Notes: a model not told the origin generated them from the letters alone. 64,000 nucleotides of DNA from Rhizobium sp. BK399 (GCF_014194695.1 NZ_JACIAH010000002.1:310001-374000), one strand, 5' to 3'. Positions 9,126 to 18,707 are shown, numbered from the stretch's first letter. A program made the numbers and translations.

Positions 9126-10580
9126 TCAGTCAGCGCCCTTGATGACCTGGCCGTTGATCGTCACGGATCCGTTGCGCGCAACGCTGATATCCCAGCGCTG
9201 GCGCCCATCGGGATCTGTCTTGGCAAAGCCCTTGGCCATCATCAGGCCGAACGATACCTGGTTGAGATCGGCATTGGTCTTTGCAAGTTCCTGAACGGCG
9301 GCGATGGTCTTGTCCAGATCGCGTGCCAAAACTGTTGCATCCATGGAATAATCCTTGGACGTGTCAATTCGCCCGCGAACCTGTCCGGAAAACTCGGCGT
9401 CGTAAACACCCGAGACTGCGCTGATCTTCGGGAAATCCATGACCAACTCGCCACCCTTGAAGAGCCGCTCAGCCGCCTTCTTGCCGCTATCCTCCGATGA
9501 AGTGTCGCCGCTGAAATCAACCTTGAGAAACTCGTCCCCGAAGGCCGCGAAATCCATGTCGGCAATGGCAAACTGCAGCTGAAACTCATGAGGCACGAAT
9601 GCGGAATAGGCAGCCGGAACGATCGCGCTGGCGAAACTGATTTGCTCCGCTGTCACGCCAACTCCGAAACGCGTCGCATCAGTCGGGCCATCAAGCGTAA
9701 TTGCATAGTTGACGTTCTTCGCACCGCCGTTACCCGCAGCGCTGGAGACGGTCAGATTGTTGAAGTCGATGGTTTCGTTGAAGCTCGTGAGCAACGGGAA
9801 CGCCTCGCGAAGCATTCCCTTCAACTTGTCGCTATCCGCCACGGCAAGCTTCTTGTCGTCGGCGTGGTCGACCGCGAACATGATAATGTCGCGAACCTTG
9901 CTTGCTGGCAGGCCGTTCACCGCCGCCGCGAAATCGATCGCGTCGGCGCGAATTTCGACCGGTGGCACCTCACGGCTGCTGATCTTTTCCAAGAATCCCG
10001 AAGCAGAGCCGCTGGTGGCGAAATTGGCAGTACCAGCAGTGGCACCCTCAGACGAGGTCAGCTTGTACTTCATGCCGTCAAAGCTGGCACTGACTTCCTC
10101 GGCTTCGGTCTTCGACGAAAAGTTCACGGCCTTTGTTGAGAAATCGCCTGAGCGAAAATAACTGATCGCCGGGTCGAAGACGCCGCTGAAGAGGAAGGCA
10201 TCGATGGCGTAGGTGAAATCCGTCTTCGGTTGTCCCGGCGCCTTGAAATTCCCGGAAACATTCAGGGAATTGTTCCCCTCCATGCTCCATAGACCAGTTT
10301 CCAGTGGCGTTGCGAACATCGACCACGGGGTCAAGCCGGTGATTGCAAAGGTGCCCGGTTCGATCTTCTTCAGAAGCTTTGCGAAATCATAAATGATCTC
10401 ATAGCGTGTGCCCGCCGGCTTTACGGTCACGAAGCCATCTTTTGCCACGCTCTCCGGCACGACCTTCGTCAGGCTTTCCTCGAGCTGTTTCGCCCCCGCC
10501 TGATTGATGTCGACGGCATAGGCTGAAGATGCCAGTGCGATTGCAATCGTGCTTGTTGCCGCAATGAGATTGAGCCGCAT
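9126..10580 (-). CDS. Putative periplasmic protein of unknown function
   Basis: 484 residues from the ATG at 10580, which has a strong ribosome site (GGCGGAGGAATTC). A longer frame upstream to 10859 is a translation artefact with basic low-complexity sequence. A clear Sec signal peptide ends at AYA, followed by DINQAGAKQLEESL. The mature part is rich in beta-strand-like sequence with repeated Phe/Asp/Ala patterns and no transmembrane segment, consistent with a soluble periplasmic or outer-membrane-associated protein. I do not recognise the family with certainty; a DUF2125-like assignment is possible. It overlaps no other gene and is transcribed toward the cyclase gene. Confidence 0.75.
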   Translation of the reverse strand: MRLNLIAATSTIAIALASSAYAVDINQAGAKQLEESLTKVVPESVAKDGFVTVKPAGTRYEIIYDFAKLLKKIEPGTFAITGLTPWSMFATPLETGLWSMEGNNSLNVSGNFKAPGQPKTDFTYAIDAFLFSGVFDPAISYFRSGDFSTKAVNFSSKTEAEEVSASFDGMKYKLTSSEGATAGTANFATSGSASGFLEKISSREVPPVEIRADAIDFAAAVNGLPASKVRDIIMFAVDHADDKKLAVADSDKLKGMLREAFPLLTSFNETIDFNNLTVSSAAGNGGAKNVNYAITLDGPTDATRFGVGVTAEQISFASAIVPAAYSAFVPHEFQLQFAIADMDFAAFGDEFLKVDFSGDTSSEDSGKKAAERLFKGGELVMDFPKISAVSGVYDAEFSGQVRGRIDTSKDYSMDATVLARDLDKTIAAVQELAKTNADLNQVSFGLMMAKGFAKTDPDGRQRWDISVARNGSVTINGQVIKGAD

Positions 10581-10659
10581 ACTGAATTCCTCCGCCGCTT
10601 GAGTTTTGCGAGCATGTGAGGTTTCCGCAGGGCCAATGTCAAGCCGGGTTGCAACGCGG

Positions 10660-12726
10660 TCAGGCTGCCGCGTCGGTCCTCGCGGCGTCCGTCGGGCCAT
10701 TGCCGTCAGTATTGACGAACGCCTCGATGTCGAGACGCGGCATCGGCTTCCCGAACAGAAAGCCCTGGACCTGCAAGCAGCCTTCGCGGCGAAGAAACTC
10801 GATGTGCTCCTCCCGCTCCACACCTTCTGCCAGCACCGGAATATCAAGACTCTGCGCAAGAATGAGCGTCGAGCGAACGATGGCCGCCGACTGCTTGTTG
10901 GTAACGACGCCGTCGACGAAGGCGCGGTCGATCTTGATCTTGTCGAATGGGAAGCTCTGCAGGGTCGATAGTGAGGAATAGCCGGTTCCGTAATCGTCCA
11001 TGGCCACCTTGACGCCCAATGCCTTCAGCCGGCGTATGGCGTTCAGCGCGTGCCCGTGGTCGGCGATAATGCCGGATTCGGTGATCTCAAGCTCGAGCCG
11101 CGACGCTGCCAAGCCGGTTTCCTGCAGGATCTGCTGTACGATCTGCGGCAAGCGACTATCGGCGAGCTGCTGGGCAGCCACGTTGACCGCAATCCCCAAG
11201 GGATTCTTCCAGCTGGCGGCCTCCGCGCAGGCGCTGCGCAGCACCCATTCCCCGAGTTCCATGATGAAACCCGTCTTTTCGGCGATCGGAATGAATTCAG
11301 CCGGCGAGATGTAGCCGCGCGTCGGATGCTTCCAGCGTAGCAAAACCTCGAAGCCGAGCACCTCGCGTGTAACGGTATCGTTCTGCTGTTGATAGAAAAG
11401 CTGGAATTCGCCGTTCTTCAACCCTTCACGCATCTCCATCGCCAGCGCGCTTCGTTCCCGCGCAGCCTCGTCCATCGAGGGATCGTAGAAGCAGATGCTG
11501 CTGCCGGCCGTCGTCTTGGCACGGTACATCGCGACATCGGCCTGCGAAAGCAGGTCATCGACGGTGCGCGCCCTGTCTGGATAGCTGGAAATACCGATGC
11601 TGGAGCCGACGCTCAGCGACTGGCCGTTCCACTCCACTGGCCGTTCAATTTCGTCGAGCAGACGCTGGGCCCCGATCTTCGTCTCCGAACGGCCAACGTG
11701 ATCTCGCATCACAACGACAAATTCATCACCGCCGACGCGGGCCACAAATTGCCCCTTCTGCATGACCTTTGCCAGTCGCTCGCCGATCGCGCGCAGCACC
11801 GCATCGCCAGCCGCATGACCATGGACGTCGTTGATTTCCTTGAAGCGATCGAGGTCGAAGCAAAGGACCGCGACGTTCCAGCCGATTTCATGGGTGCTCT
11901 TGGTAGCCGCGGCGAGATGTTCGTTGAGCGCCGAACGGTTCGCAAGGTTAGTCAGCGGGTCATGAAGCGACAGATGACGGTAGCGAGCGACCGCCGCTTC
12001 TGTCGACTGCATGTCGATGATGTAGGTAGACGCGCCGAGCAGCAAGATGATGATCATCACCGCACCGACCAGGCTGGTCATCACGCCCACGGAAAGAATT
12101 TCACGCGGAACGGCGACCGTGGTATCCGGCACGATCGTCATGCCCGCCATGGCGAGAAAATGCGTTGAAACGATCGCGAGGATGAGCGGCAACGCCGCGC
12201 CGACCGGGCTGAAGCGGGCAGTCGGTCGCGCAACACGGGTTGCCATCAGCGCGCCGAAGCCAGCCGCTGCAATCAGCGAAGTGATCACATAAGCGCTGTC
12301 CCACTGAATGTCGCCTGCCACCTTGTAGCCGGCAATGCCGACATAGTGCATCGCCGCTACGCCAAGGCCGACGATCGCGCCCCCAGCTTCGACCAGCGCA
12401 TCCTGGCTACGCACCGAGGCAATCGTAAAGCCGATCATCGCCGAAGCGACGCCGATGAAAAGCGAGAGCAGCGTGAGATCCGGCTCATAGCCGCTGAGCG
12501 TCGGCGCACGAAAGCCAAGCATGGCAATGAAATGGGTTGTCCAAATCGTCGCGCCGCCAACGAAGCCCGATAGAAAAAGCCAATTGAACTTCTGCAGTCC
12601 TTGCGTGCGCCGAACTCGCGAGAAAAGCCGCACGGTGAGCAAGCAGCCAAGCAGGCAAATCACCGTTGCAAAGATCAGATGCGGCCAGCTGTGTTCAGCG
12701 ACAATGCAGGTAAGGAGACGTGGCAT
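10660..12726 (-). CDS. MHYT-GGDEF-EAL cyclic-di-GMP protein
   Basis: 688 residues from the ATG at 12726. The N-terminal ~260 residues are an MHYT sensor, a membrane domain with repeats of the signature (TTHFIAM, AAMHYVG, STHFLAMAG) thought to bind a metal and a diatomic gas. The GGDEF domain has the intact motif RVGGDEF but lacks an upstream RxxD inhibitory site. The EAL domain reads EVL, an accepted variant, and keeps the catalytic Asn, Glu, DDYGTG, KID and AEGVE residues. It may therefore both make and hydrolyse c-di-GMP, with phosphodiesterase activity the safer prediction. It is divergent from rplY. Confidence 0.92.
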   Translation of the reverse strand: MPRLLTCIVAEHSWPHLIFATVICLLGCLLTVRLFSRVRRTQGLQKFNWLFLSGFVGGATIWTTHFIAMLGFRAPTLSGYEPDLTLLSLFIGVASAMIGFTIASVRSQDALVEAGGAIVGLGVAAMHYVGIAGYKVAGDIQWDSAYVITSLIAAAGFGALMATRVARPTARFSPVGAALPLILAIVSTHFLAMAGMTIVPDTTVAVPREILSVGVMTSLVGAVMIIILLLGASTYIIDMQSTEAAVARYRHLSLHDPLTNLANRSALNEHLAAATKSTHEIGWNVAVLCFDLDRFKEINDVHGHAAGDAVLRAIGERLAKVMQKGQFVARVGGDEFVVVMRDHVGRSETKIGAQRLLDEIERPVEWNGQSLSVGSSIGISSYPDRARTVDDLLSQADVAMYRAKTTAGSSICFYDPSMDEAARERSALAMEMREGLKNGEFQLFYQQQNDTVTREVLGFEVLLRWKHPTRGYISPAEFIPIAEKTGFIMELGEWVLRSACAEAASWKNPLGIAVNVAAQQLADSRLPQIVQQILQETGLAASRLELEITESGIIADHGHALNAIRRLKALGVKVAMDDYGTGYSSLSTLQSFPFDKIKIDRAFVDGVVTNKQSAAIVRSTLILAQSLDIPVLAEGVEREEHIEFLRREGCLQVQGFLFGKPMPRLDIEAFVNTDGNGPTDAARTDAAA

Positions 12727-13062
12727 CGGGAGGACCAAGTTGCGTTTTGGCCTTCATATCTGCAGCAACATTTTGTATTACTTAATCTCGCGGAAAATCC
12801 GGCTATATGGTTAAGCCTTCTCGATTGCTTTCAACTTCTGGAAATGCTGCACCTGGATTGTTCGCCATCAGCTTGTCCCGGGCCATGACCATCGCCAGCA
12901 TCAAGCGATCAGCTTGCGTTTCCGTCACATCTATACTATAGCGCACGCGTCCGCACAGACACCCTTGGAGGCAATGCGGATGAGGATGGGGAAACCCGCC
13001 TCCAGTTCAGCGACAGGCAATGCCTGCGTCGAGCTCTCCAAATAACCTCGGAAGGAAAAGTC
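12727..13062 (+). other. Intergenic region between the MHYT protein and rplY
   Basis: No gene is supported here. On the plus strand a weak sigma70-like pair can be drawn (CTTGCG at 12913-12918 and ACTATA at 12935-12940, 16-base spacer) that would drive rplY. Downstream, a purine-rich segment contains a bulged hairpin in which GGAG and GCGG pair with CCGC and CTCC (roughly 12967-13005), a possible structured leader of the L25 mRNA. The rplY ribosome site GGAAGGAAAAG is the final element. Promoter and hairpin assignments are by eye. Confidence 0.35.
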
Positions 13063-13683
13063 ATGAGCCACGAAAGCTACGAGCTCAAGGCCGAGGCGCG
13101 CGAACGGGTTGGTAAGGGGTCCGCCCGTGAACTTCGCCGCAATGGTCTCATCCCGGCTGTCATCTATGGTGACAAGCAGGCCCCCATTTCTATCGCTCTC
13201 AACACCAATGAGGTGACGAAGCGCATTCATGCCGGTGGTTTCATGACCACGATCGCGACCATCGAAGTCGACGGCAAGAAGTACAAGGTTCTGCCGAAGG
13301 ACTACCAGCTGGATCCCGTACGTGACTTCACGATGCACGTGGATTTCCTGCGCGTTTCCGGCAACACCCAGGTTACCGTTGAAATCCCGGTTCACTTCAT
13401 CAACGAAGAAAAGTCCCAGGGCCTCAAGGCTGGCGGCGTTCTGAACATCGTTCGTCACGAAATCGAAGTTCATTGCCCGGCCGATGCGATTCCGGAATTC
13501 TTCAACGTTGACCTCAACGGCAAGAAGATCGGCGACAGCATCCACATTTCTGACGTGACCCTGCCGAAGGGCGTGTCGCTCGTCATCGCAGACCGTGACT
13601 TCACGGTCGCCACGATCATTGCTCCGGCAGGCGGCGTCGATGAAACCGCTGAAGAAGCTGGCGAAGGCGAAGCTGAAGCTTAA
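13063..13683 (+). CDS. rplY: 50S ribosomal protein L25/general stress protein Ctc
   Basis: 206 residues, the long (Ctc/TL5) form: an N-terminal 5S rRNA-binding L25 domain (about 1-95, beginning [22 protein letters not shown].. in part) and a C-terminal TL5 beta domain (about 96-190), ending in an acidic tail. It binds 5S rRNA in the central protuberance of the large subunit. The start is preceded by GGAAGGAAAAGTC. A perfect 11-bp terminator follows the stop, so it is probably transcribed alone, unlike the rplY-pth arrangement seen in many relatives. Confidence 0.97.
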   Translation: MSHESYELKAEARERVGKGSARELRRNGLIPAVIYGDKQAPISIALNTNEVTKRIHAGGFMTTIATIEVDGKKYKVLPKDYQLDPVRDFTMHVDFLRVSGNTQVTVEIPVHFINEEKSQGLKAGGVLNIVRHEIEVHCPADAIPEFFNVDLNGKKIGDSIHISDVTLPKGVSLVIADRDFTVATIIAPAGGVDETAEEAGEGEAEA

Positions 13684-13709
13684 TCGCTTCCATAATTTGT
13701 AAAGTATAG

Positions 13710-13739
13710 GGCCCGCTTTCTCCCGAAAGCGGGCCTTTT
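13710..13739 (+). terminator. Rho-independent terminator of rplY
   Basis: A perfect 11-bp stem (GGCCCGCTTTC with GAAAGCGGGCC) with a four-base loop, followed by TTTT, lies 26 bases after the rplY stop. Confidence 0.92.
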
Positions 13740-13867
13740 CAATTACGCGCAAAGGTCCTGTTTCAGCAACATTTAATACATTTCATGGAACCATGCCGGT
13801 ACGTTTTGGAGACCCGCGGGCGTAGAAACCGCGGGCGTAGGAAGTGCGGCGGGGAGCAAACGGAACG

Positions 13868-16228
13868 ATGAGTAATTCCGTTGAAAATCGTTTTCTGGCA
13901 ATCATTTGCGGAGCGCTGCTCCTTTTCGTTGCTCCACTGTTCGTGCTGTTCCTTTTTCTTTCGTCCGAGCGTGCGGATAAGGAAATACGCGACCACATCT
14001 CCGTTCTTCTTGTCGCCAATTCTCAGGCGCTCGCAAAGCCGCTCTGGGACCTCGACGACGACAGCGTGACCCAGATCAGCGCGACGATCGTTTCGCAGGG
14101 TGCCATCGTCAAGGTTCAGGTTCGCGATCAATCGGGCCAGCTCGACGTCACACAGTCGACCATACCGAAGTCATTCAATGGCAATCTCGTCCAGGTCTCG
14201 CGCGCGATCATATACAACACGATCGATGGCCCAAAGAATCTGGGTACCATCTCGGTCTTCTATCCGGCGCTCGGTCTCTTCTCCGGCCTCAAGCACGAAG
14301 AAATCGTCTTCATGTCGATCTTCATCTTCGCGGTGCTTGCCGTATTCACCGCGGCTTTGGTCGGCAATCGGATCTTCATCATCCGCCCGTTGATGCGCCT
14401 GACGGCCGCAGTCGAGGCCACGCGCCAACTCGGGTCGCGACATCACGTCAACTGGCAGTCGAACGACGAGATGGGACGCCTGGCCCGGGGCTTCAACGAG
14501 ATGCAGTCGAAGCTCGAAAGCGAGGAACGCGAACTGAAGCTCGCGCATCGCCGCGCCGTCGACATCTACGACCTGACGCCTGCCATGCTGTTCTCGCTCG
14601 ATGAGACTGACGGCATAACCGCTGTCAGCGACTATTGGCTCGTCGCGACCGGCTACGATCGGCCCCGCGTGATCGGCCAAAGATTCGCAGACCTCGTGAC
14701 ATCAGATACGCGCGAAGCCTTCCTGAAGCGCAAGAACGAACTCGATGGCGGCGCCGCTCTTGACGTTACGGTCAAGTTCATGTGCGCCGACGGCAACATC
14801 ATGGACGTACTCATTCTGGAGTCGACAGCAGCTTCGGCGGGTCACAACCGGCTCTCTCTTTCTGTCATGACTGATGTAACCGAGCTGAAGGCCTCGGAAG
14901 CCCGCAACCATCAGCAGGCCATCAGGGACCACTTGACCGGCCTCCTGAACCGTCAGGGTTTCGAAGCTGTGCTGGACGCCAAAATCCGCGAAGCAGACGC
15001 AGCAACCCAGGAACTGGCCTGCCTTTTCGTGGACCTCGATCGCTTCAAGTGGATCAACGATAACCTTGGGCATGCCGAAGGTGACAGGGCACTACGCGAG
15101 TTTGTCAGCCGTCTGAAGACGCACCTGGCCCCATCGGATCAGGCTGCTCGTCTTGGCGGTGACGAATTCGCGATCCTTCTGCCTGCAAAGGATGCCACCC
15201 GGCGGGCTAGCGCAATGGCCGAGCAGATCGCCTCCATCTTCGTCGAGCCGTTCGGCCCAGACCTGCATCTGAGCGCCAGCGTCGGCATCGCCATTTATCC
15301 GCGCCATGCAGCGAACGCGGCAGAGCTTTTGCAGAAATCCGACATGGCCATGTACGCGAAGAAGCGCGACGGCAAGAACGGCGCACAACTGTTCGACAAC
15401 GGCATGATGGACCATACTCGGGCTCGCGCCGAGATCGAGAACTATATTGAGATCGGTCTCGCCGAGGATTGGTTCGACGCCTACCTGCAGCCGATCGTCA
15501 GCCTGAACGGCCGCGATATCGCCGGTTTCGAGGCCTTGATGCGATTGAACCATCCGCAACGGGGCTTGATGGCACCGGCCGAGATCATCAACGTCGCCGA
15601 GGAAACGGCAAAGATCGTGCGCGTCGGCAACGTTGTCATGGAGAAGGCGATCGCACATCTTGCGGCCATTTCCCGCCTTCCCGGGATGCAGGACAGCTAT
15701 CTCGCCATCAACTTCTCGCCGCTACAATTCGAAACCACCCTGCCCGCGCGCCTTGCCGCACTGCTTGGCCGCCATGGTATCCGCCCCCAGCGCATCGTCG
15801 TGGAAATCACCGAGGCGGTGCTGATGCACAACAATCCGCAAATCCGCACCGTTGTCGCCGAGATGCGCCGTTTCGGCTGCCGGATTGCCCTCGACGACTT
15901 CGGTACGGGCTATTCCTCGCTGAGCTATCTCAATCGCTTCCCAGTCGACATCATCAAGATCGACCAGTCTTTCACCCGGTCGATCAACGATGGCAACGAC
16001 GAGGTGCGCGAGAAGAGCCGAACTCTGGTGGAAAGCATCGCGACGCTGTCCCACAAAATGGGCTGCACTGTCATTGCCGAAGGCATTGAGACCGAGGACG
16101 AATGCCAGACGCTGCACGAAATGGGCCTCGACTTCGGCCAGGGATACCTGTTCCATCGCCCCCAGCATGCAGCCGCTCTGATCGAGCGCCTGTCGAAGGC
16201 CGAGCAGCCCATCGCGCGCGCGTCCTGA
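13868..16228 (+). CDS. Membrane GGDEF-EAL protein with periplasmic sensor, HAMP and PAS regions
   Basis: 786 residues from the ATG at 13868 (GGGGAG upstream; an in-frame GTG at 13844 is less likely). Transmembrane segments near 12-32 and 150-175 enclose a periplasmic sensor of about 115 residues. A HAMP-like linker and a PAS-like domain (~225-350) precede a GGDEF domain with intact RLGGDEF and no canonical RxxD inhibitory site. The EAL domain carries EALMRLNHP, the catalytic Asn and Glu, DDFGTGYSS, KID and AEGIE, so it is probably an active c-di-GMP phosphodiesterase and possibly bifunctional. Together with the downstream binding protein it sits between rplY and pth. Confidence 0.92.
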   Translation: MSNSVENRFLAIICGALLLFVAPLFVLFLFLSSERADKEIRDHISVLLVANSQALAKPLWDLDDDSVTQISATIVSQGAIVKVQVRDQSGQLDVTQSTIPKSFNGNLVQVSRAIIYNTIDGPKNLGTISVFYPALGLFSGLKHEEIVFMSIFIFAVLAVFTAALVGNRIFIIRPLMRLTAAVEATRQLGSRHHVNWQSNDEMGRLARGFNEMQSKLESEERELKLAHRRAVDIYDLTPAMLFSLDETDGITAVSDYWLVATGYDRPRVIGQRFADLVTSDTREAFLKRKNELDGGAALDVTVKFMCADGNIMDVLILESTAASAGHNRLSLSVMTDVTELKASEARNHQQAIRDHLTGLLNRQGFEAVLDAKIREADAATQELACLFVDLDRFKWINDNLGHAEGDRALREFVSRLKTHLAPSDQAARLGGDEFAILLPAKDATRRASAMAEQIASIFVEPFGPDLHLSASVGIAIYPRHAANAAELLQKSDMAMYAKKRDGKNGAQLFDNGMMDHTRARAEIENYIEIGLAEDWFDAYLQPIVSLNGRDIAGFEALMRLNHPQRGLMAPAEIINVAEETAKIVRVGNVVMEKAIAHLAAISRLPGMQDSYLAINFSPLQFETTLPARLAALLGRHGIRPQRIVVEITEAVLMHNNPQIRTVVAEMRRFGCRIALDDFGTGYSSLSYLNRFPVDIIKIDQSFTRSINDGNDEVREKSRTLVESIATLSHKMGCTVIAEGIETEDECQTLHEMGLDFGQGYLFHRPQHAAALIERLSKAEQPIARAS

Positions 16229-16250
16229 GCGGCCAAGGAAAGGCAACACC

Positions 16251-16970
16251 ATGAAGAAACTGCTGCTTTTCACTCTTCTGGGCTTTGCTGCCGCGACCCA
16301 CGCCATTGCGGCCAGCGTCACGCTCGCCACGGAAGAATACCCTCCCTTCAGCTATCGCGACGGCAAGGCGATCAAAGGCGCCTCAGTCGAACAAGTCGAC
16401 AAGCTGATGAAGGACGCTGGGATCGATTACAAGATCGAGATGATGCCTTGGGCCAGGGCCTATAATCTCGCCCAGACGACACCTTTGAGCTGCGTCTTCA
16501 CGACCGCTCACAATGCGAAGCGCGACCCGATGTTTAGATGGGTCGAACCCCTTCTGGTTGATCGCAACATCCTCATCACCCGATCAGGCTCCGGCGTCGT
16601 GGCACGCGACCTGGAGGAGGCCAAGAAGTACACGATCGGGACCCAGCGCGAGGACTACACGGAGACGACGCTGAAGGAGAACGGCTTCACCAAGCTGGAC
16701 GTCGCCACCGATTTCAACGCCACATTGCGCAAGCTCCTCAACGGCCGCATCGACATGATGCCGATCTCTGAGATCTACTTCGCCAAACTCAAGGCAGAAC
16801 AGCCATTGGACAAGGTGACGGTGCTGTCCTCACAGCAAATGGGGATTGCCTGCGAGAAGAACTTCCCGAGCGATTTGCTGACCAAGATGCAGGCTGCACT
16901 GGACAGACTGATTGCCGACGGCACACAGAAGACCATCTTCATAAAGTACGGCTTGAGCTCCGCGGACTAA
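16251..16970 (+). CDS. Periplasmic amino-acid-type substrate-binding protein (SBP_bac_3), orphan
   Basis: 239 residues with a Sec signal peptide (KKLLLFTLLGFAAATHAIA, then AS). The mature part matches family 3 solute-binding proteins: SVTLATEEYPPFSYRDGK at the start and a distal segment with the RKLLNGRIDMM turn typical of the second lobe. No permease or ATPase gene is near, so it is unlikely to serve an ABC importer locally. It begins 22 bases after the GGDEF-EAL gene on the same strand, which suggests it may feed a periplasmic signal to that enzyme's sensor domain. This pairing is an inference from position. Confidence 0.85.
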   Translation: MKKLLLFTLLGFAAATHAIAASVTLATEEYPPFSYRDGKAIKGASVEQVDKLMKDAGIDYKIEMMPWARAYNLAQTTPLSCVFTTAHNAKRDPMFRWVEPLLVDRNILITRSGSGVVARDLEEAKKYTIGTQREDYTETTLKENGFTKLDVATDFNATLRKLLNGRIDMMPISEIYFAKLKAEQPLDKVTVLSSQQMGIACEKNFPSDLLTKMQAALDRLIADGTQKTIFIKYGLSSAD

Positions 16971-17060
16971 TTTTCCGCGTTTATGGTGGCTTCGCCTTGA
17001 CTTTGGCGTCGTTTCGCGATGGTGAACGCATAAAGCACATTTGCAAGGAATAGACGAGCC

Positions 17061-17777
17061 ATGCTGATTATCGCGGGCCTCGGCAATCCCGGCGGGAAAT
17101 ACGCCGGAAACCGCCACAACATCGGCTTCATGGCCGTGGACGCGATCCATCGCCGCCACAATTTTTCGCCTTGGTCGAAAAAGTTCAAAGCCGAGATCGC
17201 CGAGGGCGAGATCGCAGGCGAAAAGGTGCTGCTTATCAAGCCGCAGACTTACATGAATCTCTCTGGCGAGGCTGTCGGCGAAGCCATGCGCTTCTACAAA
17301 CTGCAGCCCGCCGACCTGGTGGCGATCTATGATGAGCTCGACCTGCCGTCGGGCAAGGCGCGCCTGAAGACGGGTGGCGGCCATGGCGGCCACAACGGTA
17401 TCAAGTCACTAGACGCGCATTGCGGCAAGGACTATCGCCGCCTGCGCCTCGGCATCGGCCATCCGGGCGTCAAGGAGCTCGTGCAGCACCACGTCCTCGG
17501 CGACTTCGCCAAGGCCGACCAGGCATGGCTTGAGCCGCTACTCGATGCGCTCGCCGATAACGCCGACATGCTTGTTCGCAAGGAAGACTCGCAGTTGATG
17601 AACAAGCTGGCGCTTGCGGTTGGCGGCAAGGCCGAAGAGGAAAAGCCGAAGTCCGAAAAGAAGCCGGCGGCGAAGTCCCACATCCACCAGGCTCGCAATC
17701 ACAATCAGCCAAAGCTGCCTGCAACCGGGCCGATGGCCGAAATGCTGAAGAAGATGTTCGGCAGCAAGGGTGACTGA
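17061..17777 (+). CDS. pth: Peptidyl-tRNA hydrolase
   Basis: 238 residues. The enzyme recycles tRNA by cleaving peptidyl-tRNA released from stalled ribosomes. The conserved N-terminus [19 protein letters not shown] contains the key Asn and the catalytic His, and the substrate-side loop [13 protein letters not shown] and the Asp in YDELDL are present. The core ends near residue 185. About 50 extra C-terminal residues, rich in Lys, Glu, Ala and Pro, follow; such tails are common in rhizobial Pth and their role is unknown. A GNAT gene begins three bases after the stop. Confidence 0.96.
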   Translation: MLIIAGLGNPGGKYAGNRHNIGFMAVDAIHRRHNFSPWSKKFKAEIAEGEIAGEKVLLIKPQTYMNLSGEAVGEAMRFYKLQPADLVAIYDELDLPSGKARLKTGGGHGGHNGIKSLDAHCGKDYRRLRLGIGHPGVKELVQHHVLGDFAKADQAWLEPLLDALADNADMLVRKEDSQLMNKLALAVGGKAEEEKPKSEKKPAAKSHIHQARNHNQPKLPATGPMAEMLKKMFGSKGD

Positions 17778-17780
17778 GCC

Positions 17781-18242
17781 ATGCCGACCGGCGAACTCGT
17801 CATCCGCGCCGCCGAGATAGGCGACCTGCCGGAACTACTTGCCCTCTACCATGAGCTCAACCCGGCTGATCCGGCCATGGATCGCGCGCACGCCGAAGAG
17901 CGGTTCCAAGCGATCCTCGCACAACCTGGCATGACGATCTTCGTCGGAGTCGCGAGTCAAACCGCCGCGTCGTCGGTGACGCTGATCATCGTTCCCAATC
18001 TGACCCGGAGCGGCGCGTCTTATGCTTTCATCGAGAACGTTGTCACGGCCGCCGACCACAGGCAGCGCGGCTATGGCCGCGCCTTGATCAACCACGCGGT
18101 TGAAACCGCGTGGAAGGCCGGCTGTTACAAGGTGATGCTTCTGACCGGCTCGAAGGATCACGCCACGCTACGCTTCTACGAGAACTGCGGCTTCACACGG
18201 GACAAGACTGGCTACCAGATCCGGCGACCGGCTGGCGACTGA
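17781..18242 (+). CDS. GNAT family N-acetyltransferase
   Basis: 153 residues with the GNAT fold. The acetyl-CoA-binding motif A appears as VVTAADHRQRGYGRALINHAV, close to the canonical V-x5-R/Q-x-x-G-x-G/A, and the C-terminal HATLRFYENCGF segment is also typical. The substrate is unknown. It starts three bases after pth and is probably translated from the same mRNA; its stop is three bases from the convergent end of the next gene. Confidence 0.88.
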   Translation: MPTGELVIRAAEIGDLPELLALYHELNPADPAMDRAHAEERFQAILAQPGMTIFVGVASQTAASSVTLIIVPNLTRSGASYAFIENVVTAADHRQRGYGRALINHAVETAWKAGCYKVMLLTGSKDHATLRFYENCGFTRDKTGYQIRRPAGD

Positions 18243-18244
18243 GC

Positions 18245-18628
18245 TCATAGCAATCCAACTGCGTGCAGCCTGAAGAGAAGAAGGTTCCAGATCCACAGAA
18301 TGCCGCTGTCGATCAACCAGGCCACGGCAATGGAGACGCCCGGGGAAAACAGCATGGCCAACAGCCCACCAACCACGGTCAACACACAGGAAATGCGGAA
18401 ATTCTTGAGGCTGTCGAGACGATAATAGCCGGCGTCGTCATATTCCGTCCCGAAGAGCAGATCCGGCAGATCGTAACCGGACGATAGCGGCAGGTCCATC
18501 AACGGCCGGTCAGTCACCCGATCAGGGAGAACGTTGAAGACGGCCCGGCAAACATGGCCGATCGCACCAAGAAACGCAAAAAGCCCTGCGGCGACGAGAT
18601 AGTGCCATGTTGCTGCTTCCCCTTGCAT
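18245..18628 (-). CDS. Small membrane protein of unknown function
   Basis: 127 residues from the ATG at 18628, which follows GGTGGGGGTGTTC; an upstream ATG at 18652 would add eight residues. Hydrophobic segments lie near the N-terminus (LVAAGLFAFLGAIGHVC) and as two C-terminal helices (VLTVVGGLLAMLFSPG and IAVAWLIDSGILWIWNLLLF). A polar central section contains YDLPDLLFGTEYDDAGYY. No family is recognised. It is convergent with the GNAT gene and separated from clpS by 80 bases. Confidence 0.65.
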   Translation of the reverse strand: MQGEAATWHYLVAAGLFAFLGAIGHVCRAVFNVLPDRVTDRPLMDLPLSSGYDLPDLLFGTEYDDAGYYRLDSLKNFRISCVLTVVGGLLAMLFSPGVSIAVAWLIDSGILWIWNLLLFRLHAVGLL

Positions 18629-18707
18629 GAACACCCCCACCGATGCGGGCATACTGCCGGAAAACAGCGGATGTCGAATTAACGAGGGTGGTTAAGAAAT
18701 TGCCAAC

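Noticed and set aside
10581..10859. N-terminal extension of the secreted protein gene
   Set aside because: The extra 93 residues are basic low-complexity sequence, and a signal peptide and strong ribosome site begin at 10580.
11389..12168. Plus-strand ORF of 259 residues inside the MHYT protein gene
   Set aside because: It overlaps conserved GGDEF and MHYT coding sequence and shows no domain.
12931..13752. Minus-strand ORF of 273 residues over rplY
   Set aside because: It is antisense to a highly conserved ribosomal gene and runs through its terminator.
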